64,000 nucleotides of DNA from Allolobophora icterica (GCA_963556255.1 OY744611.1:38949214-39013213), one strand, 5' to 3'. Counted from the first letter of the stretch, positions 1 through 13,045 are shown. Program-made: numbers and translations. The notes: generated from the sequence alone by a model not told the origin.

Positions 1-486
1 TTTTGTTTTTTTTCGTTTTTATGGTTTTTGTTGTTTTGGTTGTTTTTAAGATATTCGGATTTCGGATCATAAAAATCATGAAAAATGGCATCAACACGAG
101 CTCCAACTCAGTTTAATTCAGTTGCGATTTCCGAAAATTAAAAATCATTCAATCAATGTTAATAAAATAACTTCTACAAAAATAAGAATTTTTTTTTTAA
201 ACAAACAAAAAACAAATTTTGTGGTTTTCTTTTTCTTTTGGTTTTGTTTAAAACCAAATACCGAAAAACCTTTTTTCACCTCTGGTCTGGACAGTCAGCA
301 GAGGCTTCCGGTTTACGTTAATGCGTATGAAATGGGGCGTTTTGTTTACATGTAAATTTGTTTCATATTGAAGATAAAAATAAATCTTTGTCTTCATTAT
401 GAATTTCTGATAGTATTTGAGTTCTGTCTCTGATTTTCTGTTTCTGAAGAAATTTGTCTATATTGAAACATAATTTTTTAATATTT
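1..486. other. AT-rich intergenic DNA
   Basis: The stretch is T-rich low-complexity sequence with many stops in all frames. The short ORF at 122-355 is lysine/phenylalanine-rich and looks fortuitous. I see no repeat boundary or gene here. Confidence 0.5.
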
Positions 487-499
487 GAAGAAATTCTCC

Positions 500-586
500 T
501 CTCGATTTTTTGGGGGTCATTGCCCCGTCTCCTCAATTATTGGGGGGACACGTGCCCCGGCTGACCCCCCAGAGTCTACGCCTATG
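500..586. mobile_element. Fragment of a MITE ending in ACGCCTATG
   Basis: G/C-run sequence (several GGGGG and CCCCC runs) ends in TCTACGCCTATGG, the same terminal motif as the 200-bp hAT-like MITE family at 3976. The other terminus is not visible, so this is a truncated copy or a relative of that family. Confidence 0.4.
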
Positions 587-718
587 GACTGCGATCTCTA
601 GGAAGGCACAATAATAAAATATTCAATGGCATTGTTCGAAAAGTGGGGGGTACGATTCCTCCAGTCCAAGAAGTTGGGGGTACCGTACCCCTCGTACCCC
701 CCACAAATTACGCCTATG
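587..718 (+). mobile_element. 5'-truncated 200-bp hAT-like MITE (family M1)
   Basis: It matches the right two thirds of the complete copy at 3976-4177, from GACTGCGATCTCTAGGAAGG through the paired GTGGGGGGTAC blocks to ACAAATTACGCCTATG. The left terminus CAGGGGCGTAACTTT is missing, its place being taken by another MITE fragment. Confidence 0.75.
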
Positions 719-2250
719 AACAGATCTACACATTATTTTCACGAGTAAACAATCCTCTAATATAGAATCCTTGTACGAAAAAGGCTTCTGTGAGGCACTA
801 AACGAGACCTGTTAAGGCAGAATGTAAGATCAACAGTTCTTGTTTCATTTAATGTCCTTCTAACGAAGAAATATAATCCCAGCTTTCACGTTTTTTGCGT
901 GACCTTTACCATCAGTGAACAGCAGGCGGTCTTAAGATTATTTACAGCGCGTACGAAACCGCCAAGATGGCGCCGGCCATTCATGGTCGTCTGAGAGTCG
1001 GAAAGCGATTGGATGCGTTTAATATATCGTCTTTGGTCATCTGGTTCGATAACTTCCGGGAGGAAAAAGCGTATGTCAGTTTTTCTCGACCTGAAGAGGT
1101 TTCTAAGCTTCTGAGACTTGGAAAAGGTCAAATCGCATCGTGTGCTAGCCATACTAGAAATCTTCATTGACCCTGACTTTAAAACTGCAGCGCATTTGCG
1201 ATTCTTTACAACGATTCTGATGTTGTTATAAAGTCGTAGGCTATATGAAAGATAGGCCTATGCCTAAGCCTAAGTAGGCCAGATGCGTGTCAAGTCGTGC
1301 ATTCTGCGGAATTATGCTTCTGCTAAAAGCCACGGGAACCTCGATCAGAGGTTTGATTCAAAGGGCAATTTGATCACGATCTCCTCATATGTGTTGGGGG
1401 TGGGGGCACACGTACGACTAAGTAAACTCAAACTTATTTGAATGATAGTTGTAAAATATGAATCATAAACGTATGGAGAAACTAAACTGCGAGACGAAAT
1501 TAAATCATTTGATTTAGGGTCTAATAGACATGTTGTCAACACTCTTAGACATGTAGCCCTAATGAAAATCTGGAAAGTAGTCTTAACAACGAAAACTAAT
1601 TAAGATCGATCAGCAAATCTACTCTGAGCCACAGAAGATCATCAAACGTAGCCCATCACTTAAAAAGGCAAATTCAGGACTTTTTCACGGCACAAAAAGT
1701 TCTGAAAGTCAAAATAACTAACTAACACGGTCCTGGAAAGTTTCCGCGAATTTAAAAATGGCATTGCTTACTTGTTAACGTTTGCTCCTTTGTAAACACC
1801 TGGATCAGCCACTGCCTCAGAATGACGTCTATTTAGGTAACGTTACATTTTAAATTAGTCAGAAGCGCATAGCTTGTTTATCTTACCAATGACATTAGGC
1901 TAAGTGGCATGCATTGGGCTGGAATGCGACCCTTGTCGTATTCGTTTTGTGATTTAATTGGGCCTATACTTGCATCAGAATTCGAATTCTTACTGCAACC
2001 GATATGAGTTTCTTGTACCTGTATCCCATTGGATGTCTTAAAAACCAAGGAGCAGCGGTTCGGATGGCTCTCCAGCGACCGAAACCTCTGAAAGCTTCGC
2101 TTATGACTTCTACACCGGTCGGAGATTCACGACTCACTCATCTTCTGTGTGACTGTGTCAAAGGCGTAACAATTGTAGCCTATCACGTGCTTGGGCCCTT
2201 GTCTTTACCACGTATTTTAGAATCTAACTTTGGGTTTACCTAATTGTAAC
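719..2250. other. Intergenic DNA with no assigned gene
   Basis: Mostly unique-looking sequence. A 93-codon ORF on the minus strand (1167 to 886) is rich in basic residues and overlaps a smaller plus ORF; I recognise no domain. A CAAGATGGCGCCGG block at 962-975 resembles a YY1-type AAGATGGCGGC site, which in other animals often marks promoters, but nothing else here supports one. Confidence 0.35.
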
Positions 2251-2307
2251 GTCGAACACTTTTATTTTTGAGCGGCTGTAGCACGCTGACTGAGTCTGTG
2301 ACGCGTC

Positions 2308-2353
2308 AGAGTTCAAACGTCCGGAAATGTCAGAGTTCAAACGTCCGGAAATG
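2308..2353. repeat. Tandem duplication of a 23-bp motif
   Basis: CAGAGTTCAAACGTCCGGAAATGT occurs twice in tandem, followed by a third diverged version (GACTGCAAACGTGGACG). It lies in a 116-codon plus-strand ORF (2268-2618, TTG start) that I do not recognise. Confidence 0.5.
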
Positions 2354-2750
2354 TCCGACTGCAAACGTGGACGTCTTACAGAGACACTTTATCGATTCCG
2401 CCCATGTAGATCATTCGCAGATAATGATTCTGATCTTATCCACGGACTCCGCGTCTGTCCGTGAACCTGCATGCATTGAACTGGTGAGCGGACGTCTCGT
2501 GGTTGAACTGAGCGGAGTCGCGCGCACGCAACAATCGTCTGCGTACGTTGAACAATCGGCCGGTCGGCTCTTGTCAGAGGCAGATCGTATTAACAGTCAA
2601 AGCCATCGGAAATGTTGATTGCGATGACAAGGAGGTCCATTTCTGCACTTTTTAATCGACTTGTTGATGTTGTCGAACACTTTCTTCGGCTTCCACTTAG
2701 ACCGGTCCAAGACTAGGATCGACTGTCAGCAGAACATGTATTAAAAGCCT

Positions 2751-2882
2751 CTATATAGGCCTATCCGTCGAGAGTCGTGGAGGTAGGCGCCTCCATTAGA
2801 GACTCCGTAAGCAACAACAGCCGGCTTAGCAGGAATAGGCCTACTTTGGTTTCTTCCTTTCTTACGCGTTACACAAACAAAG
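2751..2882 (+). promoter_or_regulatory. Possible TATA box, leader exon and splice donor
   Basis: CTATATAG at 2751-2758 is a plausible TATA box. About 125 bp downstream, ACAAACAAAG is followed by GTAAGTAC at 2883, which fits the AAG|GTAAGT splice-donor consensus well. Between them there is no long ORF, so this could be a non-coding first exon. No downstream exon is assignable; the only convincing gene on this strand is 30 kb away. This is inference from motifs that also occur by chance. Confidence 0.2.
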
Positions 2883-2889
2883 GTAAGTA

Positions 2890-3975
2890 CACTTGAAAAT
2901 CCACCGAATGATAAAACGCAGGCTTAACTACTTGATTAAAGATAATTATTTATTACAATCATTTTCTAAAAGTGCTTGGCGTTACTTAGCTTCGGTTACT
3001 AAGGTGCCTGTTGTTAGCATCCGTGTTGCCATTTTTAACCAATAGAAATACCATAGCAATCATTCATTCATTCTAAAAATTTATATAGCGCCTCCTCAAG
3101 AGAAGCGCAATCTCTGTGGGCTGTAATTTTCCTCTTCCGGAACTCTCACTGCGTCACGGTTCCGGAAAGGTGATACGATACCTCTGGAAAATGTGTTTTA
3201 TACACGAGATCATACTGAAAGGTGATACTAAAGACAGTAGTCATGCAGCGTTAAGATAACTTTACACCCTGATGGCATCTGAAGTTCAACGGCAGTGGGA
3301 GCAAACACGTTGGTTGTGTTCTGTGGATGACGTATATGTTACATCCTGCAAAACAACAGAATGACGCTGCCGGGACAGGAAAGAAACGGCAATAAAGTCA
3401 GCCACTGTGGCACTCCCTCGACAGTTTCAATTTCCGCCTGAAGCAGAAATCGTGATGATTGATGACTGATAATTTGACGTTTTAAGGAACAATGACAACA
3501 TCGATATTAGTCTTATATTACATGCACTAATGTTCAGTTTTGTCATGCAATAAGGTGTCATAATTCCTAGGCTGCATGGCAAGAGTTGGTTCTCAAAAAT
3601 GGCACATGGAGTTAGCAAGCACCTCAATATAATTGTGGGCAGCGTTAAGCGCGTTTGTGCAATGTAATAGAAATTCCGTAGATATAAATACCACCTGGAT
3701 GCGATATTAGCTCAGTTATAAACTCTGTCATGTTCTGAAATAACAGTAATTGTTTTAATTATTAGCTTAGTCGCAAAGTGGAAGGAGTCGGAGACTCGGA
3801 GTCTAATTTCTTCACTGCTCTAGCACCGTTCACTAACGCGCGTGAACTAATTTTAAACTCCAAATTTTAAAGCGCTACTGTAAAGCTTAACGCTGGGCTC
3901 CATCTTAGTCACGAGTGCTGCGTCGTGTCAGAAGGGTTGTCCAGAGATGTCAAGTGAAGATCCGACTCCGGTAGC
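2890..3975. other. Intergenic DNA with a LINE 3'-end relic
   Basis: At about 3071-3115 the sequence AAAATTTATATAGCGCCTCC is a short copy, reverse-oriented, of the interspersed 3'-end motif GGCGCTTTATAAAT seen at 15.6, 29.0 and 53.0 kb. Nothing else is recognisable. Confidence 0.4.
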
Positions 3976-4177
3976 CAGGGGCGTAACTTTGGTCTAAAAA
4001 GTGGGGGTACCAATATTATTTCTTACATACACGAAGCAAAGCGGAGACTGCGATCTCTAGGAAGGCACAATAATAAAATATCGATTGACATTCTTCAAAA
4101 AGTGGGGGTACGGTACTCCCATTCCAAAAAGTGGGGGGTACTGGTACCCCTCGTACCCCCCACAAATTACGCCTATG
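3976..4177 (+). mobile_element. Complete 202-bp hAT-like MITE (family M1)
   Basis: Starts CAGGGGCGTAACTTTGG and ends AAATTACGCCTATG, imperfect terminal inverted repeats. It is flanked by the exact 8-bp direct repeat CCGGTAGC (3968-3975 and 4178-4185), the duplication size typical of hAT elements. It carries no ORF, so it must have been mobilised in trans. Other family members are at 587, 5960, 20999, 52758 and 61991. Confidence 0.9.
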
Positions 4178-4459
4178 CCGGTAGCAATAGAGACCAGAGA
4201 GAGAAGGAAGAAGAGCTGCTGATCACGGAAAGGTCGCTTTGATCAGCGAATCGATCGCAATGCAGTGTAGGGATAATAGTTTTATAGTATATGTTTATGG
4301 CAATATTGGAGTTAGCTGAAGTGGCAGTGGTAGTGGTAGTAGTGGGAGTAGGTACAGTAACCGTGGATGTAGTAGTTGCTGCGATTGTACTAAGAAATTC
4401 AGAGAAGCTCTCTTAAACATTGTAAAGAAATTAAACATCAAAAAGAAGAGAAAGTTCAC

Positions 4460-4745
4460 TCACACAATCTGTCTCTGTCTCTGTGTCTATCTGTCTGTCT
4501 CTCTCTGTGTGTCTGTCTGTTTCTGTCTGTCTGTCCCAGTCTCGGTCTGTCTCTGTCAGTTTCTGTCTGTCTGTCTGTCTGCCTGTCTCTGTCTCTGTCT
4601 CTGTCTGTCTGTCTGTCTGTCTCTGTCTCTGTCTGTCTGTCTGTCTGTCTCTGTCTCTGTCTCTGTCTCTGTATCTGTATCTGTCTCTGTCTCTGTCTCT
4701 GTCTATCTGCCTGATTGTCTGTCTGTCTGTCTGTCTCTGTCTCTG

Positions 4746-4794
<49 letters not shown>

Positions 4795-4841
4795 GTCTCT
4801 CTCTCTGTCTCTCTCTCTCTTTGTCTCTCTGTCTCTCTCTA

Positions 4842-4879
<38 letters not shown>
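4460..4879. repeat. Compound (TCTG)n/(TC)n/(CA)n microsatellite
   Basis: About 420 bp of TCTGTCTC variants end in a pure (CA) run at 4843-4877. Long ORFs on both strands here are artefacts of the repeat. Confidence 0.97.
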
Positions 4880-4881
<2 letters not shown>

Positions 4882-5161
4882 AAGATAATTAAAACAATTA
4901 CCATGCGGCAGGTTACCTAATACAAGCAGGGCCAAGTCAACAGCTTCCAGCTAGAATTTACTGATGATAACAGTAATATTTCTTGTGAAAATATATTGCA
5001 GTGAGATACAATAGGCAATCGAATAACTGCCGTGATATTTATTAATTTAAATCGTCAGAAAACATCGGTCATTTTAGATCATATGATTAAGCACACAGAA
5101 AAATAAAAATTGTGTAAATATTTTTTATCTGATTATTGTTCCCAAAGACTATTTAATTCCG

Positions 5162-5425
5162 GATTTTGTGTGTGTATAATATGTATATATATGTGTGTAT
5201 GTGTGCATGTAAGCTGTATGTATAATGTACGTATGTATACATGTATGTATGTATGTATGTATGTATGTATGTATGTATGTATGCATGTATGTATGTATGT
5301 ATGTATGTATGTTTTTGTGTATGTATGTGTGTATGCATGCATGCATGCATGTGTGTCTGTATGTAGGCCTACGTATGTATATATGTATGTATTGTATGTG
5401 TGTAGTGACTACATGTATGCATGTA
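5162..5425. repeat. (TATG)n microsatellite
   Basis: Tetranucleotide TATG/TGCA array with interruptions, including one TAGGCCTA palindrome at 5364-5371. Confidence 0.95.
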
Positions 5426-6223
5426 TAAATGAGCTCATTTAATACAGGGTCTTCTAAGTGCTTCTCAAATGCAGGCCTAATTCAACTTGGAAATAGAGTA
5501 CGTAGGCTCTTTGTCCGATTGCCGCTTCGCAGATATACTTCGACCATTAGTGCAAGAGTAGGCCCCTAATGGATGGGAAATGATCGAACCCGAATCCACT
5601 TGGGTTCCTCGATGTTAATCGATATCTTTTTTCATTTGCTTGGCAAATATGGAAGAACGGGAAGCAGTCCGCCCCGGCAGGAGAGGCTTTTTCCCACCGA
5701 AGGTCACTTAAATGGAAATGCCTTCTGCTACGCTTCCCTGGCTGGAGCAGACTGTTACTCAATTCCCTCTGTTCAGCGGAATGATTATTCCACCCACTTA
5801 CCGTCATATGGTTGCTCTTCATACTCCTCATTTTATGCGAGATTGGTCACGCTTAAAAACAACTGAAACTGTTCATTTGTTAAGCAGTCTAAATATACAT
5901 GTATGGCCTCGATTCTGCTCAATTTTCAGTGAATTGATCGGGTGAGATCCTTCACCACCCATAGGTTTAATTTACGGGGGTACGAGGGGTCACCCGTACC
6001 CCCACGTTTTGAACTGGAGGGTACCGTACCCCCACTTTCATACCCATTGTTTTTGCCCATTATTATTTTATCTGAGGAAGCCTTCAAGATTCAAAACAAT
6101 TACAGAGCATTATAATCAGTGTGATCACCATCATCGTCGCTCTCATTATTGTTATTATTATTATGTTTTTACTAAAGGAAGTGGCAATATAATAACTGTG
6201 AGATCACAATGCAATTATTAATT

Positions 6224-6423
6224 ACTAGAGTACTTACCCGTCATATTATCACGGCAGTGTATATAGGCCTATATGTATCGTTGGTTAAAATGCTCTGATC
6301 GCCGTCGTCAAGACCGCAGTACTGACGTCACAAACGGTTTCTGTTTCACAATAGAACAGAAACCGTTTGTGACGTAGCGTTTAGCGACAGACACACGCTC
6401 TATGGATATTATATGTATAGATT
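6224..6423 (+). mobile_element. MITE family M2, copy with 21-bp perfect hairpin
   Basis: About 200 bp, alignable by eye with the reverse complement of 51427-51654 (shared blocks ATAGGCCTATATGTATCGTT, GCCGTCGTCAAGAC and TATGGATATTATATGTATAG). This copy has a perfect 21-bp inverted repeat (6325-6345 with 6355-6375, 9-base loop), of which only one arm exists in the other copy. It interrupts the start of the 52-bp tandem array. No ORF; superfamily unknown. Confidence 0.7.
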
Positions 6424-6424
6424 T

Positions 6425-6990
6425 CAAGATGCTACAAGATGTTGCTACGGAAATATACCCTGTACGAAATCACAATGTGGTTATTACAAGAGATTGCTAT
6501 GACAATATATCCTGTATGAAATCAAAATGCAATTATTACAAGAGGTTGCTATACTGTGATGCATATTATGTGAAATTGTAATCAGAAAGCAATTACAGTA
6601 TTCCCAGAAGTTAAAACCGGTTGCTACGGCAACATGCCCTCTATGAAATCATAATGCAATTATTACAAGACGTTGCTACGGAAATATAGCTATTGTGAAA
6701 TCATAATGCAATTATTGCAAGAGGTTGCTAAGGCAATATATACTCTATGAAATCATAATGCAATTATTACAAGACGTTGCTACGGAAATATAGCTTGTGT
6801 GAAATCACAATGCAATTATTAAAAGAGGTTGCTAAGGCAATATACTCTATGAAATCAAAATGCAATTATTACAAGACGTTGCTACGGAAATATAGCGTGT
6901 ATGAAATCACAATGCAATTATTCCAGGAGGTTGCTAAGGCAATAATACTTTATGAAATCATAATGCAATACTTCCCAGAGGTTATAGTAT
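6425..6990. repeat. 52-bp minisatellite, about ten units
   Basis: GAAATC anchors recur at 6466, 6518, 6645, 6697, 6749, 6801, 6851, 6903 and 6954, mostly 52 bp apart. From 6645 onward two unit types alternate: one containing CGTTGCTACGGAAATATAGC and one containing GGTTGCTAAGGCAATATA, giving a roughly 104-bp higher-order repeat. A partial unit at 6185-6222 lies before the M2 MITE. The 85-codon ORF at 6777 is a product of the array. Confidence 0.9.
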
Positions 6991-7167
6991 ACTTAACTAA
7001 AGACTCGATAGCAGATCTTGAATCAATAGGCTAACTATACGCTCATTTTATTTCAATTGATTAAACTGTGTGGTGTTAATTAGTGTCCCTCGAACATAGA
7101 CTGAAGCTTTGCTTAAACGATCGTAGGTTGGGTAGTTGCTGAATTAATGGTGAATTAGTTATTGTCG

Positions 7168-7352
<185 letters not shown>

Positions 7353-7483
7353 ATCATTATTAAGCATATAATTATTATTATACTTGTAATACAAACGATG
7401 GCGTTATAATTATTTAACAGCCGCAAAACTGAAACAATGCGAAATTTGGTACCCCCACTTTCTACACCAAAGCTACGCCTCTG

Positions 7484-8055
7484 TCACCACCGTTCCCAGT
7501 TTGAATAGGCGCCACGCCATTTAAGGTCCCCTTGTACGGACCCTTGCTAGCCCGAGATTTAAATGTCTGAAATAAGCCACCTTCGGGAAGCGAACCGCGA
7601 TCCGCATGCTGTCTTACACATTGGAGTATGGGACGCAGCCTACGCTCGTACCAATGTGGCTAACTTGGCCATCAGTAGATAAGGAGACTATATAAATTGT
7701 CGTCAATACAGTTACCCTTCCTTCTCTCGTTTGTCCGTCATTTCCTCTCTCCTTTTGCTTCCTTCTCTTCCCGATCAATTACTTCCTCCGTTCCCTCGGG
7801 ATTCATTTGTTCATCTTATCGTATTCTTCATTTTCTCCTTCAATCTCATCCATCTTCGCTCCAAGTCCTCTTCGCTCAGCCTTTCTTTTCACCTAAGTGT
7901 CATCCAGCTTCTTTCTTTCCCTTTCCACCGTGTCCCAAGATTCTCCTTTTCTGTCTTCCCATTTCTTCCTTTTTCTTAGTTCATATTCCCCACATCCCTT
8001 TCGTCCTTCGCCAAAACTCCAGTCACATCTCAGCCTTCCACAATTCAACTCCGCC
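7484..8055. other. Pyrimidine-rich intergenic DNA
   Basis: Strongly CT-biased plus strand. The 173-codon ORF at 7697-8218 is Ser/Phe/Pro-rich, runs into a MITE, and is best explained by base composition. Confidence 0.5.
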
Positions 8056-8227
8056 CAGGGGCGTCTATCCCCCTAAGTCATTGGAGCAACTTTCCATTTC
8101 CCCTTCTTCTTCTCCCTCCTCTTCCTTCCCCCCCCCACCCCCTAAAATGGTGGCACACACGCTGACAGATCCCCCATTTCTTGGATGGAGCATTTGCTCC
8201 AAGGTTTCTATGGTGTAGACGCCCCTG
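8056..8227. mobile_element. Complete 172-bp hAT-like MITE
   Basis: Perfect terminal inverted repeats CAGGGGCGTCTA / TAGACGCCCCTG, plus inner inverted blocks (TTGGAGCAA versus TTGCTCCAA). Exact 8-bp target-site duplication ACTCCGCC at 8048-8055 and 8228-8235. No coding capacity. Confidence 0.92.
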
Positions 8228-8613
8228 ACTCCGCCCACAGCCAAACGTCTTCCACCCCTATTTCGTCTCTCGTTTCCTGTTACGCCTGGCGAGTCTTTAA
8301 AAAGCAGAATCATCTTCATCGTGGTCTTCAGCGTCAGCAACCCGAGGCATCGATCACGGATCCTGGAGATGTCGTCTTGCACTTAAATATTCCAGTCAGG
8401 TAGTGCATCCGCCGGTCGGCGTCCATCCTCCGTCCGTCTTTATCATCTCGTATTATTGTCGTTATCAGTGTTGATGTTCCGAGCGACCTGTTGCTTCTCT
8501 CGTCCGCTGAACCTATTGTATACCTTCAGCATTGCAAATTCTATACGCAGTTCACTTGTGAGTCTGATTATTCTGTCTATTCGTCTTGCCTCCCGACATC
8601 TATTGCGCTCTGT

Positions 8614-9690
<1,077 letters not shown>

Positions 9691-10189
9691 TTTAATCTGT
9701 GTTCCTCTCTTTCTTTCTCTGTTTGTGCCAATCTCTCTGTCCGTTTTTCTCTCGCTTTCAATGCTTTCTTTCTTCCTTTTCACCGCGTGTTTTATTCTCT
9801 TTGTAAACACCCGTCACCTTGTGTTTCATAACTTCACCTTAACATTTCACAGTCTCAGTCTGTCGTTACAGTATATCCTAACCTAATCTAAAGCGATGAA
9901 TCCTAAGGCGCCGTTATCATAAATAATGTCCAAGACATCGGTAGATTGTCGCTTCAAGTAAAATCCCAATCAAAATCAATTTATTGGAGAAGCCAGCAGG
10001 TCGAAATGTGATAGATCAGGTAAACTAGAATCCAGTCTATGGTGGGTATATAAGCAATTTGAAAGAGATGAGTCGTAAGTTTGGACCTGAATGACGTCAA
10101 GGATTTGACAGAGAGAACTGAATTGGACAACCAGTTCCACAGCCTCGAAAAATGCACGAGAACTCAACACTGTTCAGATGCTGGGCACA
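9691..10189. other. Intergenic DNA with a repeat shared with 53.1 kb
   Basis: CAATTTATTGGAGAAGCCAG and CAGGTCGAAATG near 9976-10010 recur near 53120-53150, marking an unclassified interspersed repeat. No gene recognised. Confidence 0.4.
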
Positions 10190-10432
10190 TGAACAGTCAT
10201 ATCCTACCCTAATCCATCTGATCCTCTGCCTTCCAAGCTTTCTTGTCCTCAACGAAACCCTCCGTAACAGCTGCTCTGCCTCTCTCTGGTCTCTCTGGCA
10301 ATCGGACTCGGACCTCCAATGGACATCGATCTCTGGATAGCCCCTATGATACGACGCAGCGCTCGTGAATAATCTTGTGTTCTGCGCCTATAGCTTTAGA
10401 AAATTGGAGATTACGATTACGATCATACATTG
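10190..10432 (+). mobile_element. Retroposon 3' end with GATTAC tail (family R2)
   Basis: The block from AAGCTTTCTTGTCCTCAACG to ACGCAGCGCTCGTGAATAA, then TTGGAGATTACGATTACGAT, matches sequences at 35785-35975 and, in part, 11930-12095. The short (GATTAC)n tail and absence of inverted ends suggest a LINE- or SINE-type 3' end. Confidence 0.55.
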
Positions 10433-10886
10433 ATCGATAACTATTAGACATACCGGATTACCTAAGAAATCGATAGCAAGTCGCTAAGCCAGTCGACAAT
10501 TCTAAACGACTCATTCGCGAACTAATAAAGTCAGTCGGTAATTCCTAAACGACTGACTCTTACTTCTTTATATCCGTTTCTTTCTTGCTCGTATATCCTT
10601 TCTCTCAGCTCCTTTTCACCGCTACCTCTTGTTTCTGACACCAAAATGTGACTCGTAAAATCGTTATTGGCCGACATTATACACCGCTATGGTGATTAGT
10701 TGCCTAAGGTTCGAATAAATCCTTCGTTACGTAATTATGTTCGTCGATATTCACGTTCATAATGTTGTCTTATATGATTGTATATTTCGAGTGTGTTTAT
10801 AAACATCAAGATAAACGGCACAAAGAAAAAGCCGACAGACGCACATAAATAAAGAATAAAGGAAAAAAGTAAGACAAACAGGTAGG

Positions 10887-10978
10887 CATACGTACATACA
10901 TACCTACCTGACTACATACATACATGCATGCATACATACGTATAAACATACGTACAGCACTCAGAGCATACATATGTC
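10887..10978. repeat. Degenerate (ACAT)n microsatellite
   Basis: ACATACATACCTACC and CATACATGCATGCATACATA runs with frequent interruptions. Confidence 0.85.
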
Positions 10979-11104
10979 ATATATACTTGAATAACTACAT
11001 ACATTATACTTAAGTACATTTACATAGAGGCATGCTTTCGGACTACCATAACAGGTAGGCAAATGACAGACGACCGACAGACGAAGTGATATACAAACAA
11101 ATAG

Positions 11105-11223
11105 GTAGAGAGAGAGACAGGACAGAGAGAGGCAAACAGACAGACAGAGAAAGAGAGACAGAGAGACAGGCAGAGAGAGAGACAGAGGAAGAGACATAGT
11201 GAGAGACAGAGATAGAGAGACAG

Positions 11224-11267
<44 letters not shown>

Positions 11268-11500
11268 GGAGAGAAAGAGAGATACAGACAGACAGAGACA
11301 GATATAGACAGAGACAGAGACAGACAGACAGAGACAGAGAGACAGGCAGAGAGATAGAGAGACAGAGAGAAAGAGAGAGCGAAAGAGAGAGAGAGATTGA
11401 GAGAAGGACATAGACAGAGAGATAGAGAGACAGACATAGACAGAGACAGAGAGAGAAAGAGAGAGAGAGTCAAAGAGAGAGACAGAGACAGAGAGGGGGA
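11105..11500. repeat. Compound (GA)n/(ACAG)n microsatellite
   Basis: About 395 bp of GAGA and GACAGA variants. The overlapping minus-strand ORFs of 170 and 173 codons (Ser/Leu/Cys repeats) are artefacts. Confidence 0.96.
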
Positions 11501-11810
11501 TGGTAGGCGTTGTCTGCGATTGTGTGATTAGACGTCTGTTTGCATAAACGCCGTAGAAGACCATCTGTTGGACTCAGCCGAGGAATTGCAATTAGCCAAC
11601 GGGATGGGGTGACGGTGCTTATTTGCCTGCGATGGACGGGCACTTGTCTGCGGGGGCGCGGTCTGCGGTTGACAGGTCACAGACAGAGGCGACGCCAACG
11701 GAGGACGTTACCAGCATTGGAACGACCCCATCTAAATACGTCGTCACAATCACCCCATCACCCCATGCACTATAGTCTTTCCAACACCCCCACCCGAGTA
11801 TATATATATG

Positions 11811-11908
11811 TATATATATATAACTGGAGTTTTATATATATTATATATATATAACTGGAGTTTTATATATATTATATATATATATATATAACTGGAGTTT
11901 TATATAGC
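11811..11908. repeat. Three-copy AT-rich minisatellite
   Basis: ATAACTGGAGTTTTATATA recurs three times, separated by variable-length TA runs. Confidence 0.85.
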
Positions 11909-11929
11909 GTCTCTTTTTGTAGCGACTTC

Positions 11930-12095
11930 GACATTCTGTCTCTGGTCTCTCTGGCAGTCGGACTCGAATCTTCCATTTACATCTCTGTACAACCCTTTTG
12001 ACATGATGCAGCGCTTGTGAATAAGCTGATGCCCTAAGTGTAGCACCACATTAGCGCTTTAAAAATTTGGGGGTTACGATTACGACTACGTCTCC
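11930..12095 (+). mobile_element. Retroposon 3' end with GATTAC-like tail (family R2)
   Basis: CTCTGGCAGTCGGACTCGAA, then ATGCAGCGCTTGTGAATAAG and TTAGCGCTTTAAAAATTTGG followed by TTACGATTACGACTACG. It is alignable by eye with 10190 and 35785. Confidence 0.5.
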
Positions 12096-12126
12096 GCTGT
12101 TGTAGGGTGAATGGCCGTACTTTAGC

Positions 12127-12250
12127 CTAATTTATGCATTTCGAACCCCCATACCCCCATTTATGCATTTCAAACAGTACCCAATTTTATGCATTTTGAA
12201 CCCTATCCCATTTCATGCATTTTAAACCCTGCCTCATTTTATGAACTTCG
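12127..12250. repeat. Short degenerate tandem repeat around TTTATGCATTTYGAACCC
   Basis: Four to five imperfect units of roughly 28 bp, each with ATGCATTT followed by a CCC-rich segment. Confidence 0.7.
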
Positions 12251-12615
12251 ATCCCGAATTTTAGATCATTATGATGATTTTTTAATTAATATGGTTAAAC
12301 TATCTAGCTCTGAGTTTTGATTAGATTGGAATAGATTACATTAGAATGTTAAATGTAGGCCAACTGCCTGTAGTCTGTGCAGATAACCACGGACATAAAC
12401 ATATAAAAGGCAGCTAGACTCGATTCTGAATATTCTAGGGCGAGATTTATCATGGTTTGATCAGTCACCAGATAATTGCATCAATTATTATCTCCTTAAG
12501 CGTTTCAATCATAGTGTAGTTGTAAATTTGATTGAAAATTTACATAGCGCCGCTCAAGAGCAAAACAAAATCAGAGTCGCTCTCTACATGATGTGAAATG
12601 TAATTAATAACTGGA

Positions 12616-13014
12616 CTATAACATCAGATAGCAAAACAATGCACAGTAAGTTGGAAGAGTGACCAGTGGCGCGCCCACGCAAACACGTGGAACGAACAAA
12701 CGAGTTCCCGTCGACAGCCAACAGATGGCGTGGATGTTCAGAGTCTCTGGACGAAGTTGCGTCGATAGGGTGGAGAGACCAACGAAGTAACAGACAGACG
12801 ACAGGTGGCAGCACTCGCAGCACATGATGACGTCACCGCTGAGCAGTCCATCGTTGCTAGATGACGCACGTCCGGATAATTCGTCGAGGCGTAGGGTTAC
12901 GTAGAACAGGCTTTCGTTTTGTGTTGTTCGGTAGATTTTGAGGCGCCACCAGTGACGTACGGTCGTGGGCGTCCTCCGCCGAGGCGAAAACACACGGCTA
13001 CAGGCGGCGAACAT
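12616..13014 (-). other. GC-rich 132-codon ORF, unassigned
   Basis: This ATG-initiated minus-strand ORF lies in sequence clearly GC-richer than its surroundings, as the GPCR locus does. The product is Cys-rich in the middle (CCECC) and hydrophobic at the C-terminus. I recognise no domain, and two other frames are also partly open, so GC-rich composition alone could explain it. It could be a terminal exon fragment. Its upstream end abuts an (ATT)n/(AAC)n tract. Confidence 0.18.
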
Positions 13015-13045
13015 GGTCCGTATGATCCAACCTCGAATATTTCAA

